Positions 40,486 through 50,194 of a stretch of 64,000 nt of DNA are shown here, in pieces. Location of the stretch: the NCBI GenBank assembly GCA_007693745.1, contig REDA01000044.1, positions 1 to 64,000 on the forward strand, read 5' to 3'. The position numbers were made by a program, and so were the translations under genes. Position 1 is the first letter of the stretch, and every line of letters begins with the position of its first letter. The notes under the pieces were generated by a model. The model had not been told where the DNA came from. It ran no database searches and saw only the letters and a program-made list of their open reading frames with translations. Origin of the DNA: Balneolaceae bacterium. GTDB taxonomy: Bacteria > Bacteroidota > Rhodothermia > Balneolales > Balneolaceae.

Positions 40486-40517
40486 AAAAGGCGGCGGAAT
40501 TTCCCGTCGCCTTTTTT
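40486..40517 (+). terminator. Rho-independent terminator after gyrA
   Basis: A 12-bp stem, AAAAGGCGGCGG at 40486-40497 pairing with CCGTCGCCTTTT at 40504-40515, with one G-U pair, six-base loop and a T-run to 40517. It lies 100 bases beyond the gyrA stop. Confidence 0.9.
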
Positions 40518-40682
40518 ATGTTTCCCAGAAAAATTTAGCTGAACAGATCTGTTTTATCTTTTCGCTTTGTACTGAGATTCAATCTTACCCACTTATCCTT
40601 TATTGCTCACCTGCGGCCGGTGCTTCCTCTCATTCAATGTTCTTAAATCGGATCATCTGTTTTCTGAGTCATTTGTAAACAG

Positions 40683-41636
40683 CTACAATTCACTGATCAT
40701 TTTATTGAGCAGTTCTTTTCGCATACCGATCAGAGAATCGGGAGAGAGGATTTTCACTTTATCCCCAAATTGCAATAGCCAGCTGTTCATGTATGACGGA
40801 TTATTGAAAAAGAAGCTAACCTTAATTTTTTTAGTAGAAACCCGCTCTTCCTTAAATATTTTTGTTGGGAGATTTGCCCTGAACGCACGATCTGCAGATG
40901 AGTCGACTAACACCTCGATTAAATGACCGGCCTCGCCAGAATTAAAAATAAGCGCCTCTATGTTCAGATTTTTATCGGGGCTGAAATTTTCCTCCATTAT
41001 TTGAATATTTTTCATTCGGTCGAGCATAAAATTCCGGATTGCATCTCGTTCGTGTGAATAGCCGATCACATTCCAATGGTCCTGGTAAAAAACCAGCAGA
41101 TAGGGATCAATTTTTCTGATCTCCTCTTTCTCATCACTCTCTCCCCTGTAGGAAAATTCAATCCTTTTCGTTTGTGAAATGCCGCTGCTGATCTGATACC
41201 AGTTCCCACCTTCTCTTTTTTCACCGCCAAAATGAAGGAAGGGATCGACGATGGTTCGGTTCTCGAGAGAGGTCATGAACACTTTCAGTTTCTCAGGCAG
41301 TACATTTTTAATTTTCAGCTCCACTCCCCTGGCATCCTCAACGAGTTGCTTATCCACCTGCGACTTCACAAAATTTAGGCCAACCATAATCGTTGCCAGT
41401 TCCCGGGTAGTAAACATCAGGGGCGGAACTTTATAACCGGGCATAATACCATACCCGCTGTAGTGATCGTGCGTAACCGGCACCTGAAGTTCCGATAAGG
41501 CATTGAAATCTCTGAATATAGTACGCCTGCTGACCCCAAACATCTCTGCAAAATCGTCCACATTCATTTTCCTTTTAGGATCCTGAAGCATCAGGATCAT
41601 TTTCATTCTTCGCTCTGAACTTTTGAGTGTGGACAT
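40683..41636 (-). CDS. HTH/WYL-domain transcriptional regulator
   Basis: A 317-residue regulator with an N-terminal HTH (residues about 6-60: ERRMKMILMLQDPKRKMNVDDFAEMFGVSRRTIFRDFNAL) and a WYL domain (about 140-230: RIEFSYRGESDEKEEIRKIDPYLLVFYQDHWNVIGYSHERDAIRNFMLDRM). WYL proteins sense nucleic-acid or small-molecule ligands and often control stress or defence genes. Adjacent genes give no clue to a target, and it is transcribed alone. Confidence 0.88.
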   Translation of the reverse strand: MSTLKSSERRMKMILMLQDPKRKMNVDDFAEMFGVSRRTIFRDFNALSELQVPVTHDHYSGYGIMPGYKVPPLMFTTRELATIMVGLNFVKSQVDKQLVEDARGVELKIKNVLPEKLKVFMTSLENRTIVDPFLHFGGEKREGGNWYQISSGISQTKRIEFSYRGESDEKEEIRKIDPYLLVFYQDHWNVIGYSHERDAIRNFMLDRMKNIQIMEENFSPDKNLNIEALIFNSGEAGHLIEVLVDSSADRAFRANLPTKIFKEERVSTKKIKVSFFFNNPSYMNSWLLQFGDKVKILSPDSLIGMRKELLNKMISEL

Positions 41637-41914
41637 ACGGTATCGTGGATAAGATTTAGATTGGGTTTAGCCGGCTTCTTCATCAGCTATTAATATGCAT
41701 AAAATAGATGGGAGCTTATTATTAAGATCCTTTTCCCAATATATTTATTGTCGCGATTTTAAAAGATCCTCACAATGCGCAAATTCGTTTCGGTTTTAAC
41801 ATTTGCTTTCGCCTCCATCTTGTACAAATTTTCGGGTTTCAAAGCCCCCGATACATGAAAAATATTCAGGGTGGATCATGATACAACCGGAGACCGGCAA
41901 TCACGTCGCGAAAT

Positions 41915-42577
41915 CTACCCCTTCCTTCTCAACATCAGGATTCCCTTTCCCTCATAAAAAGACTCCGCTGAACCAAATTCAAGCCTGTAGAGATCCGCTT
42001 TAATTTCGCCGCGTATTTTACCAACTTCCTCTCTGGCATCCTTCACACCTTTCCATAATATTATGGTCTTCCAGGGCTTTCCTTCAAGTTTACGAATCAG
42101 ATCATCCGTTTTGAATGCGTGTTTTGAAACGATTCCTGTTCCCGGCTCAAGCTTTACCAGGGATACACTCCCCGTTTCCGTTCTCACATTTTTCAATTTC
42201 AGCTCTTCAATGATCGAGTCGATCACCATCATTTTCTTTCTGATATTATCATTCAATACCCAATTCATATTAGAATTGATAATGGAAAGCGGTATGCCCG
42301 GGAGGCCCCCGCCTGAACCCGTATCGAGCCATGTCGAATGACCGGACAGCAAGCCTAAACCCTGTACAAGCAGAGAGTGCGTGATATGTTCCCGTACTGT
42401 TTCACGTGAAACAGTACGGCTGACCAGATTGATTTTTTGATTCCATGAAAGCAATTCATCCAAATATCGCTCCAGTAGCGGATTGAAATTTTTCTGTAAC
42501 TCTCTTGTGATTTTTAAAATCCCGATTCCAACCGGATGCTCTTCAATGATTATTTTTGGATGTTTCACGTGAAACAC
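41915..42577 (-). CDS. rsmG: 16S rRNA (guanine-N7) methyltransferase RsmG
   Basis: RsmG (GidB) methylates G527 of 16S rRNA. The 220-residue protein has TWLDTGSGGGLPGIPLSI (about 80-98), the SAM motif I of RsmG, and VRETVREH upstream. The start codon is GTG at 42575-42577, overlapping the mnmG stop by one base; residues 1-6 are encoded as MFHVKH by the parS site there. mnmG-rsmG is a conserved origin-proximal order. A second parS lies in codons near residues 54-62. Confidence 0.95.
   Translation of the reverse strand: MFHVKHPKIIIEEHPVGIGILKITRELQKNFNPLLERYLDELLSWNQKINLVSRTVSRETVREHITHSLLVQGLGLLSGHSTWLDTGSGGGLPGIPLSIINSNMNWVLNDNIRKKMMVIDSIIEELKLKNVRTETGSVSLVKLEPGTGIVSKHAFKTDDLIRKLEGKPWKTIILWKGVKDAREEVGKIRGEIKADLYRLEFGSAESFYEGKGILMLRRKG
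42393..42420. promoter_or_regulatory. parS chromosome-segregation site inside a 28-bp perfect palindrome
   Basis: The 16-bp parS consensus TGTTTCACGTGAAACA is present exactly at 42399-42414. The palindrome extends perfectly for six bases on each side (CCGTAC/GTACGG), from 42393 to 42420. It lies within the rsmG coding region, where the residues are RTVSRETVR. ParB is expected to bind here; parAB is not in this window. Confidence 0.92.
42561..42576. promoter_or_regulatory. parS site overlapping the rsmG start codon
   Basis: The exact 16-bp consensus TGTTTCACGTGAAACA occupies 42561-42576. The first base of the rsmG GTG start is at 42577, so the site covers codons 1-6 (FHVKH after the start). 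It is 147 bases from the other parS. The coding overlap is common near gidA-gidB in bacteria. Confidence 0.92.
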
Positions 42578-44463
42578 TAACGTTTGAGATAGACCATCAG
42601 AACAGCAACATCGCTTGCAGAGACACCACTTATGCGGGATGCCTGCCCAATGGTTTCAGGTTTGATCTTTTGTAATTTATCCAGTCCTTCTGCAGAAAGA
42701 CTCTTTATGCGACTGTAATCCATGTGATCCGGAATCACGGCATTCTCCTGCCGGGCTATTTCCTTTACCATTTCAAACTCTCTTTCAATATAGCCCTCAT
42801 ACTTAATCTGTATTTCAACTTGCTCATGTACGTATCTGTCCCCGGTGATCGCAAAAGCCTTTTCTCTCAAATCAGAATCTGCATCCAAAAGATGTGAGAG
42901 ATGCACGTGAGGCCTGGGAATAATTGTTCTGGCTTTCACCGGCTGACTAAGTGGTGATGTTCCAAGTGCAGAGAGCATAGGATCCATTGATTCAGGTCGG
43001 ACTGTATATTCTGACAGAAGATTGAAGAGATCATTTACCTCCTTTCGTTTCACTTCAAAACGATCATAACGTTCGCTTGTTACCAATCCAATTCGATGTC
43101 CAGGTTCCGTTAATCTAAGGTCAGCATTATCCTGTCTAAGTAAAATGCGATGTTCCGCTCTTGAAGTAAACATCCTGTAGGGTTCCTCCGTACCCTTATT
43201 GATTAAATCATCAATCAGTACACCGATGTAGGCTTCCGATCTTTTAAGAATAAATGGATCTTTTTTTGCCACAAACAAAGCTGCATTAATCCCCGCCATT
43301 AATCCCTGACAAGCCGCTTCTTCATATCCGGTTGTTCCGTTTATCTGCCCGGCAAAAAAGAGTCCGCCTACCCTCTTCGTTTCCAGGTTTCTCTTTATCT
43401 GATATGGTGGGAAATAATCGTATTCAATGGCATATCCCGGACGAAGCATCACTGCATGCTCAAATCCCGGTATGGTACGTAATGCATGATACTGTACATC
43501 TTCAGGAAGCGAAGTTGAAAACCCATTCAGATACATCTCGTAGGTATTCCATCCTTCCGGTTCGAGAAAAAGCTGATGCCTGTCCCTATCTGAAAAACGA
43601 TGAATCTTATCTTCAATACTGGGACAGTAACGCGGGCCTATGGATTTAATTCGTCCATTAAACATCGGGCTTCGGTCAAAGCCGGTACGCAGAGTATCAT
43701 GCACATCCGGGTTGGTGTAACCGATCCAGCAAGTAAGCTGTTCGTCCACCGCAGGCAAAGAGTCTGTCATGAACGAAAAGGGAGATGGGTACTCATCCCC
43801 ATACTGAATCTCAAGTTTGGAGTAGTCAACCGAACGGCCATCTATTCTCGGGGGCGTCCCGGTTTTTAAACGACCCGTTTCAAAACCCAGATCCTCCAAA
43901 GATGCCGTAATACCAACGGAGGCTTTCTCACCGGACCTCCCTCCCCCATACTGACTATCACCAATGTGAATCAGACCGTTCAAAAAAGTTCCGCTTGTAA
44001 GGATCACCGATCCGGTATAAAAAGTCTGACCGGTTTGCGTCATAACACCTGTAATTCTCTCCCTCTTATCATCCGTAAGAATACCAACAACATTGTCCTG
44101 TCTGAAAAAAAGATCGGGAATCTTTTCGAGTTCCTCCCTCATGATTTTAGCATAGAGCATGCGGTCACTTTGACAACGCGGACTCCACATTGCGGGACCT
44201 TTGCTTCTGTTGAGCATACGAAATTGCACACCACTTCTGTCACTAACGATGCCACTCAACCCTCCGAGAGCATCAATCTCCCGAACTAACTGTCCCTTTG
44301 CAACACCTCCCATGGCCGGATTACACGACATCTTGGCAATGGCATCCATATTCATCGTAATCATCAGCGTTTTTGCACCCATACGCGCTGCAGCACCGGC
44401 GGCCTCACTACCCGCATGTCCTCCGCCAACGACAATAACATCATAGGATGGATAGATATTCAT
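42577..44463 (-). CDS. mnmG: tRNA uridine-5-carboxymethylaminomethyl modification enzyme MnmG
   Basis: FAD-dependent enzyme (GidA) that modifies the wobble uridine of certain tRNAs with MnmE. The 628 residues begin [23 protein letters not shown] (FAD-binding GxGxxG), include [22 protein letters not shown], and later [21 protein letters not shown]. The C-terminal helical domain is conserved. It ends at 42577, with a one-base overlap with rsmG. The upstream spacer is long and AT-rich. Confidence 0.98.
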   Translation of the reverse strand: MNIYPSYDVIVVGGGHAGSEAAGAAARMGAKTLMITMNMDAIAKMSCNPAMGGVAKGQLVREIDALGGLSGIVSDRSGVQFRMLNRSKGPAMWSPRCQSDRMLYAKIMREELEKIPDLFFRQDNVVGILTDDKRERITGVMTQTGQTFYTGSVILTSGTFLNGLIHIGDSQYGGGRSGEKASVGITASLEDLGFETGRLKTGTPPRIDGRSVDYSKLEIQYGDEYPSPFSFMTDSLPAVDEQLTCWIGYTNPDVHDTLRTGFDRSPMFNGRIKSIGPRYCPSIEDKIHRFSDRDRHQLFLEPEGWNTYEMYLNGFSTSLPEDVQYHALRTIPGFEHAVMLRPGYAIEYDYFPPYQIKRNLETKRVGGLFFAGQINGTTGYEEAACQGLMAGINAALFVAKKDPFILKRSEAYIGVLIDDLINKGTEEPYRMFTSRAEHRILLRQDNADLRLTEPGHRIGLVTSERYDRFEVKRKEVNDLFNLLSEYTVRPESMDPMLSALGTSPLSQPVKARTIIPRPHVHLSHLLDADSDLREKAFAITGDRYVHEQVEIQIKYEGYIEREFEMVKEIARQENAVIPDHMDYSRIKSLSAEGLDKLQKIKPETIGQASRISGVSASDVAVLMVYLKR

Positions 44464-45139
44464 TTCTATTTGTTTTTATTATATTTAAGTACTTAACTAT
44501 GAAACAAATCAAAGACAAACCAAAGACAAATTAAATAGCCTATATCTTATTGTTTTTATTGTATTACTATATTCACTGAAGAATCCGAAAGAAGCAACTC
44601 TGTAAACATCAAATCCAAAGCTGGCAAACATCAGGGACCTTTTAAAAACTACTCTTTAGCCAATAATTACGTTGCCGCCATGATGTTGAACAAAATCACT
44701 GTTTATTCAAAGCTCCAATCAATAAAGATTAGCGAAATAAAAGAATAGAGCAGAAATACAGACTAATATAGCCTTCCATCTATTCAGGCAAAAGATACAC
44801 ACTCGGGATACACTTTAAAAAAAGCCTTTACAACTGGTGCCGCCGATAGATTGATATCAGATAAACACGCAGTTTGCAATCGTCAACAAAAAGTAATATT
44901 GAGAGATCAAATAGAAGGAGTTCTCCCGTTCGAGTGCAGCATGTGAAAATGAAGAACGCACAAAAGTTACGAACCGTTATGAATTAAATGAACCGGCCAG
45001 GGGCTCAATGAGTCAATGGACAGTGATCTCACGTTCTCAGTTAAAAAAGTGATTACTTTGTTCCTGATTGAAAGAACGGTTTTGTAAACATCGCGCAACA
45101 GAATACATTGAGAGAAGATTCGAAACAGGAAACTAGTTC
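44464..45139. other. Long AT-rich divergent spacer, 676 bases
   Basis: The gap separates mnmG (minus) from the oxidase gene (plus). I see no RNA gene, terminator or coding frame. A duplicated CAAAGACAAA lies at about 44510-44530, just upstream of mnmG on its strand, and may be part of the promoter. The base composition (low G+C) differs from the flanking genes. Confidence 0.5.
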
Positions 45140-46540
45140 ATGGAAATGGAGTTAAATAAAACAGACTATTTTACGGAGGAGTGGATTGCTAAATGGCGCA
45201 GTTCAATCCGCAAAAGTGACGATTACAAAAAAAGAGCCCGGGAGTGGAATGCCCCCATACTCTTGAAATTTGATCCGGTCCCAGAGCAACTGAAAGAAAA
45301 AGGTAAAAATGGCATCTTTCTCGATTTACAATACGGGGAATGTCATGCCTTGCATTTAGGTGATCAGAATGACGAAGTGAAAAGTGACATCATACTCACA
45401 GCAGATGAAGAGACCTGGATCCGTCTGATCAAGGAGAAAAAAGATCCGACGATGATGATTATGAAAGGAAAGCTAAAACTTGAGAAAGGGAGTCTTGTCT
45501 TGCTATCAACGCATCGGGCTGCAGCAAAATCGCTGTTGGAAACAGCGCCGCTTGCAGAAACTGTTGGCTTATTAAAACCCAGGGATGTAGAAGTGAACGA
45601 ACAGACTTCATTCTGGAAAATGGTGAAAAACAGAGTGTCACAGAACGCCAAAAAAGAGACTCCAGTTTCAATATCGAAGAATACCACTCCTGTGACCCGG
45701 CAGCATCGCGGATTTGTCTCCACAGGAAAAGGATTAGATTTTGACAGTTTTCCGATGCAGCTATTTCAGAAGGCCAAAATATATGGTATCTGGAATCCTG
45801 CAACGATAGATTTTACCGAAGACAAAAAACAGTGGGAGGGTCTTTCTGATGAAGAGAAAGAAATTCTGATTCATCTGTCGGCACTGTTTATGGCAGGTGA
45901 GGAAGCCGTAACACTCGATCTGCTTCCCCTGATAATGACCCTGGCCAAAGAGGGGCGGATTGAGGAAGAAATTTTTCTAACATCATTTCTCTGGGAAGAA
46001 GCAAAACACACTGAATTCTTCTCACGATTTATCAATGGTGTGCTATCAGAAAAACCAGACTTTGAGCGATTTCATAAACATTTCTACAGAATACTATTCT
46101 ATGAAAAACTGCCCCGTGATCTTTCACGCTTAGAACAGGACTCCTCACCCCTGGCACAACTGAAAGCTTCCGGCACTTACAATATGATTGTGGAAGGAAC
46201 CTTGGCAGAAACAGGGTATGCGGCATATTACAAAATGCTTGAAGAGAATGACCTTCTGCCCGGACTCAGAGAGGGGATTACGAAACTCAAACAGGATGAG
46301 TCGCGCCATATCGCCTTCGGACTCTATCTGATCAATCGTCTGCTGGTTGAAAATCCCGAATATAAAACCGATTTCGAGAACCACCTGGAGGAGTTGCTGA
46401 ATGACGCAACAAATGTAATTCATGAAATCTTTGAACCCTACGACATCGTACCCTTTGGTCTGGATAAGGAGTGGTTTCTGGACTATGCAATCAAACAATT
46501 TCAGCACCGAATGAATAAACTAAACCTGAACCAGTCCTGA
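45140..46540 (+). CDS. SCP2-like domain fused to an R2-like ligand-binding oxidase (R2lox)
   Basis: The 466-residue protein has two parts. Residues about 35-135 resemble the SCP2 sterol-carrier fold (GIFLDLQYGECHALHLG, SDIILTADEETWIRLI, then GKLKLEKGSL), in the expected strand-helix order. Residues about 200-460 match R2lox proteins (ribonucleotide-reductase R2 fold with a mixed Mn/Fe site). The metal ligands map onto Mtb R2lox: Glu255, Glu287, His290, Glu352, Glu387, His390. Val257 and Tyr347, which form the ether cross-link in R2lox, are also present. Some R2lox proteins bind a fatty-acid-like ligand, so a lipid-binding domain in cis is suggestive. The activity is not proven. A standalone gene. 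Confidence 0.82.
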   Translation: MEMELNKTDYFTEEWIAKWRSSIRKSDDYKKRAREWNAPILLKFDPVPEQLKEKGKNGIFLDLQYGECHALHLGDQNDEVKSDIILTADEETWIRLIKEKKDPTMMIMKGKLKLEKGSLVLLSTHRAAAKSLLETAPLAETVGLLKPRDVEVNEQTSFWKMVKNRVSQNAKKETPVSISKNTTPVTRQHRGFVSTGKGLDFDSFPMQLFQKAKIYGIWNPATIDFTEDKKQWEGLSDEEKEILIHLSALFMAGEEAVTLDLLPLIMTLAKEGRIEEEIFLTSFLWEEAKHTEFFSRFINGVLSEKPDFERFHKHFYRILFYEKLPRDLSRLEQDSSPLAQLKASGTYNMIVEGTLAETGYAAYYKMLEENDLLPGLREGITKLKQDESRHIAFGLYLINRLLVENPEYKTDFENHLEELLNDATNVIHEIFEPYDIVPFGLDKEWFLDYAIKQFQHRMNKLNLNQS

Positions 46541-46717
46541 CACATAAACGACATTTAAGAAAAAGCTATGCAACAAAATTGGTTTTTTTATTCAGCTCAC
46601 TGATAACTTAACCAGCTGCACAAAAAATCATATCAGGCCATCCAATCTAATAGCAAAAGATCTTTTACACATTTAGAAACAGGATACCAATCCATAAGCA
46701 AAGAATACTCAATGGAT

Positions 46718-46744
46718 TGTATTACACTATTATTATGTAATACA
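46718..46744. repeat. Small inverted repeat between converging genes
   Basis: TGTATTAC at 46718-46725 pairs with GTAATACA at 46737-46744 across 11 bases of AT. It lies about 65 bases beyond the phnW stop, between two convergent genes. It could be a weak terminator, though it lacks a GC stem and a T-run. Confidence 0.4.
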
Positions 46745-46809
46745 TAGAGGGAGTTTCCCTACAGATTTTGATAAAGAGTCTCACACTCACAACGTAAAAA
46801 AACTAAGTG

Positions 46810-47916
46810 CTAAACCCAGTACATAGACGCGGAAGCGGCTTCTACCAACTTGTCGATATCCGTGCTGTAAACCTCACCGATATTCCCGACCCTGAAACAG
46901 TTATATTCCGTTACTTTTCCCGGATAGATTACAAAACCCCTTGCCTTTAGATGATTATAGAATTTTTTAAAATCATACTCCGGATGATCAGGAGACAGGA
47001 AAGTGGTGATGATGGGTGAGTGAAGTCTGTCATCGAGCAGTGTTTGAAAACCAATCTTTCTGAAACCAGCAACCAACTGCTTTTGATTTTGAGTGTACCT
47101 CTGATGTCTATTCTCAATACCACCTTCTTCATCAAGTTCCAGCAAGGCCTGACGAAAAGCTCTGACAACATGAGTCGGTGAGGTGAACCGCCATTTTCCA
47201 TTGGCTGTCTCCATGGTTTTCCACTGGTCGTGCAGATCAAGCGAGTGTGATCTTGCAAAACCCTTAATGTTCTCCATGGACTCCCTCTTTGCAACAACAA
47301 AACCAAATCCAGGTACACCCTGAATACATTTGTTGGCACTGCTAATCAAAAAATCAATACCCCATTGCTCCATATCAATCGGTATGCCACCGAAACTGCT
47401 CATTGCATCCACGATAAAACACAAAGCATATTTTTGGGCGATTTCACCAATTTGCTCAATCGGGTTCAGCATGCCGGTTGTGGTTTCACAATGTACCATC
47501 ACAAGATGAGTAAACGAATCACTCTCGAGAATCCTCTCAACATCCTCCGGAATCACTTCTCCGGTATCCCCCCAATCAAGAACAAGATGATTAAGATGCA
47601 GCATTGAGGAGATTGTAGCGAGCCTTTTCCCGTAAGCACCATTTGCCAGAACCAGAAGCTTGCCGCTGTCTTTGGGCATCACAGAACCGATCACGGACTC
47701 AACAGAAAACGTACCGCTTCCCTGCATCAGAACAGAGGTGTATTCTGCACTACTGCCAGCAGCAAGATTAACAATGGCGGATCGTATTTGCTGAACGATC
47801 TGATTATAATCATCATCCCATGTACACCAGTCCCGAAGCATTACATCTTTGACCGTGCGGCTTGTAGACAGCGGACCGGGAGTCAGGAGCAGATAAGGGT
47901 TCTCGGATTCAGGCAT
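46810..47916 (-). CDS. phnW: 2-Aminoethylphosphonate-pyruvate transaminase
   Basis: PLP enzyme that converts 2-aminoethylphosphonate (ciliatine) plus pyruvate to phosphonoacetaldehyde plus alanine. The 368 residues fit. Motifs: [25 protein letters not shown] (9-33), [16 protein letters not shown] (64-79), [11 protein letters not shown] (142-152), [11 protein letters not shown] (169-179), and the PLP lysine Lys196 in [27 protein letters not shown] follows. It lies 26 bases after the PhnX-like gene on the same strand and is presumably cotranscribed. Confidence 0.95.
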   Translation of the reverse strand: MPESENPYLLLTPGPLSTSRTVKDVMLRDWCTWDDDYNQIVQQIRSAIVNLAAGSSAEYTSVLMQGSGTFSVESVIGSVMPKDSGKLLVLANGAYGKRLATISSMLHLNHLVLDWGDTGEVIPEDVERILESDSFTHLVMVHCETTTGMLNPIEQIGEIAQKYALCFIVDAMSSFGGIPIDMEQWGIDFLISSANKCIQGVPGFGFVVAKRESMENIKGFARSHSLDLHDQWKTMETANGKWRFTSPTHVVRAFRQALLELDEEGGIENRHQRYTQNQKQLVAGFRKIGFQTLLDDRLHSPIITTFLSPDHPEYDFKKFYNHLKARGFVIYPGKVTEYNCFRVGNIGEVYSTDIDKLVEAASASMYWV

Positions 47917-47942
47917 GGATCAGAAATTTAATCGAACCGATC

Positions 47943-48641
47943 TTATTCATTCACAGGCATTTCTGCCTCATTCATCACCTGAAGTAGTTCATCCGGAGAA
48001 GAGATCAACACATCATGATCAAATTTTTCAAGCTCCTGCTCACTATGTGTACCGTAAAGCACCCCTACCACAAGACCGCACCCGGCAGCTCTGCCCTCCA
48101 GTAAATCCGAAGGAGTATCCCCGACTTTCACAATAACGGAATTGTCACTTATATCAAATCTTCTGGCAAGTTCCTTAATCATATCTGAATGAGGACGTCC
48201 ATTCTCAACTTCATCGCTGGCAATAAGATCGTCAATCAAAGAATCCCGAAGCCAACCCATTCTTGAGATAATAATATCTGTAGTGGATCTGCTGAATCCT
48301 GTATTCAGTGCAATGTGAATTCCAAGTTTTTTCAGATCTCTGAAGAGATTTGAAACACCCTCAATTTCAGATATATCAGCATTCTTGTAGTGTTCATTTA
48401 AAATATCCAGAAAACGGTCATGAATCTTATCAATCGTTTCAGAAGTGTATTCGATACCCTGTTCATCAAGAAGCATTCGAATGGCTTCAGATTTCTTATA
48501 TCCCATTACTCTTTTAACAGAAACAGGCTCCACTGTCATCCCATGAAGTTCAATCGCTTCACAAAAGGCGTTTGAAACATCATTTTCATTATCCTGCAGT
48601 GTGGTCCCTGCAATATCAAAAACTACCAGTTTGAATCTCAT
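47943..48641 (-). CDS. PhnX-like phosphonatase (HAD superfamily)
   Basis: A 232-residue HAD hydrolase of the phosphonatase-like group. The nucleophile Asp9 lies in FDIAGTT, where Ala11 replaces the usual second Asp, as in phosphonoacetaldehyde hydrolase. Lys50 in MGYKKSEAI aligns with the Schiff-base lysine of PhnX. The late motif GDTPSDLLEGRAAGCGLVVGV is standard HAD motif IV. With PhnW just downstream the likely reaction is phosphonoacetaldehyde to acetaldehyde and phosphate. The alternative is another phosphonate or phosphate ester. Confidence 0.85.
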   Translation of the reverse strand: MRFKLVVFDIAGTTLQDNENDVSNAFCEAIELHGMTVEPVSVKRVMGYKKSEAIRMLLDEQGIEYTSETIDKIHDRFLDILNEHYKNADISEIEGVSNLFRDLKKLGIHIALNTGFSRSTTDIIISRMGWLRDSLIDDLIASDEVENGRPHSDMIKELARRFDISDNSVIVKVGDTPSDLLEGRAAGCGLVVGVLYGTHSEQELEKFDHDVLISSPDELLQVMNEAEMPVNE

Positions 48642-48955
48642 ATAATTTCGGTATTCGTTAATTGAGTATTTGTATAATAAAGGAAAGTTACCATAAATGA
48701 AACACGCTAATCATAGCCAATAAAGAGTTTTTGTCTGTCTCATTGTAAAATTTTCAGTGAGACCATTTCAGAAAGGATGTTGTCCAATACGGGCTTCAGT
48801 CAGTGAACAAGCGTTGAAGAATCAGAGTAACATGATCTCAATACAGAGATAGGCAAGAAACATGCACAGGGGTATTATCAAGAATACAAGAACAGTTAAG
48901 ATTCAGCCGCTGCGCACTAATAACAGTGGGTTCAGGCTGCAAAAAAGGTCACTTA
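48642..48955. other. Spacer between the XRE-cupin gene and the PhnX-like gene, 314 bases
   Basis: The gap lies within the presumed three-gene minus-strand unit. I see no gene or strong terminator; a 67-codon plus-strand frame running from this gap into the 3' end of the XRE gene (48862-49065) is not protein-like. A promoter for the PhnX-like gene is likely here, perhaps the target of the XRE-cupin regulator. Confidence 0.5.
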
Positions 48956-49522
48956 TCAGGAGTATAGATAAAAAGCGATCATCAAACACTCTAAACCATA
49001 AGGGTTCTTCGGAACATGTGCCAGACGTCCGTCAAAGAAAATGGAATCGCCCTCATTTAATGTAACCGATTCCCCGTCAATGATATAATCACATCTTCCC
49101 CGAATGATATATTTAAACTCAAATGCATCCGTTTCGACGGTTTCTCTCTTACAGTCAGGAGCCAGCGTAAGGAGTACAGTTTCAAATCCAATAAAATCCT
49201 TTTCATTGGAAAAAAGAGAGTGATACGTAAATCCCACTGCTTCATCTTCTCTTTCAACAGTCTCAAGTTCAGAATTTCTGATCACATAAAATTTTTGATC
49301 CTTTCCTTTTCCGATATTTTCAAAAAAATCAGAGGGTTCAATTTCAAGTGCATTGATAATCGATAACAGGACGGGCACAGAGGGGATTGTTCTGCCATTC
49401 TCAATTCGGGATATTAATCCGTTACTGACATTTGCCCTTTTGGCTATTTCACTCGCATACAGATTTTTTTCCTTGCGAATAGTGCGGATTTTCTTACCGA
49501 TCCCAATAAGATATGAGTCCAT
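48956..49522 (-). CDS. XRE-family regulator with cupin domain
   Basis: A 188-residue protein with an N-terminal HTH_3 (IGKKIRTIRKEKNLYASEIAKRANVSNGLISRIENGRTIPS, about 7-48) and a C-terminal cupin (about 110-185) with LTLAPDCKRETVETDAFEFKYIIRGRCDYIID and AHVPKNP. Such proteins often sense small ligands. Its place upstream of the phnX-phnW pair, and on the opposite strand from the susC operon, makes it the likely local regulator. The ligand is unknown. Confidence 0.88.
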   Translation of the reverse strand: MDSYLIGIGKKIRTIRKEKNLYASEIAKRANVSNGLISRIENGRTIPSVPVLLSIINALEIEPSDFFENIGKGKDQKFYVIRNSELETVEREDEAVGFTYHSLFSNEKDFIGFETVLLTLAPDCKRETVETDAFEFKYIIRGRCDYIIDGESVTLNEGDSIFFDGRLAHVPKNPYGLECLMIAFYLYS

Positions 49523-50194
49523 TATACATTTATAATTTATTAATAGGGGGCTTTGAGAAACCAGGTATTCTGCACAGGATCAAAGCGAAAGCAATTTTTT
49601 AAAACCGCTGCGTATTTGCGATATATGAGGATATTTAAGTTACGACAATGAAGATAGTGGGCAAAAGAACAGTTTTCAAAACCCACAAATAACCTTTCAA
49701 TTTAAAGAGTTACGAATAGAAATACCTAATGATATTCTCAGATCAGGCAGCCAATTTAACACAGTCAAAATTGAATGAATGAAGGCTTTCATAAAACAGC
49801 ATTTCCGGATGTGATCTGTGTGAAATCAAATTTAAAACCTCATCGGATTGACTATATATAAATTTTTGAAATATGAGACTATGAAAATATTTGGAAAAAA
49901 CATTTATACAAATCCCACATAAATATAATGTATTTAGACTCTTAGTCTGATTTACGCCATTCCACTCACCAAAAAAACCTGCCAGACCCTTTCATTTGTT
50001 AATAATATTTTAACATTTGTTAATTATTTACTATATATATTGATAATTCATTTGAGCAGAATCCATCAGGAAAGATTTTTTATTCCTTTTTCCTATTATT
50101 TTTTATGTATTTATGTATCTTTAATGATCTCAATCCATTTATAATGACCTTTCTTATTTTTTACTAATAGTCAATTAACCATAACCACCATACT
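49523..50194. other. Long spacer between the XRE-cupin gene and susC, 672 bases
   Basis: A very AT-rich gap, containing copy 2 of the 34-bp repeat. The last 200 bases hold repeated TTTGTTAA/TTAACA words around 49990-50030 and TATCTTTA at 50116-50123, which resembles the TAnnTTTG -7 element of Bacteroidota promoters. The susC promoter must lie here, but its position is uncertain. Confidence 0.5.
49643..49676 (+). repeat. 34-bp dispersed repeat core, copy 2
   Basis: The core CGACAATGAAGATA through GGGCAAAAGAACAGTTTT matches copy 1 at 35471-35504 at 31 of 34 positions. It lies between the divergent XRE-cupin and susC genes. Upstream similarity to copy 1 extends to about 49603. Confidence 0.75.

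Noticed and set aside
41341-41370. Isolated DnaA-box-like TTATCCAC words (also near 20050 and 21785)
   Set aside because: All are single and inside coding regions; no cluster marks an origin.
46718-46744. Inverted repeat as a proper terminator for phnW
   Set aside because: The stem is AT-rich and there is no following T-run, so I list it only as a small inverted repeat.
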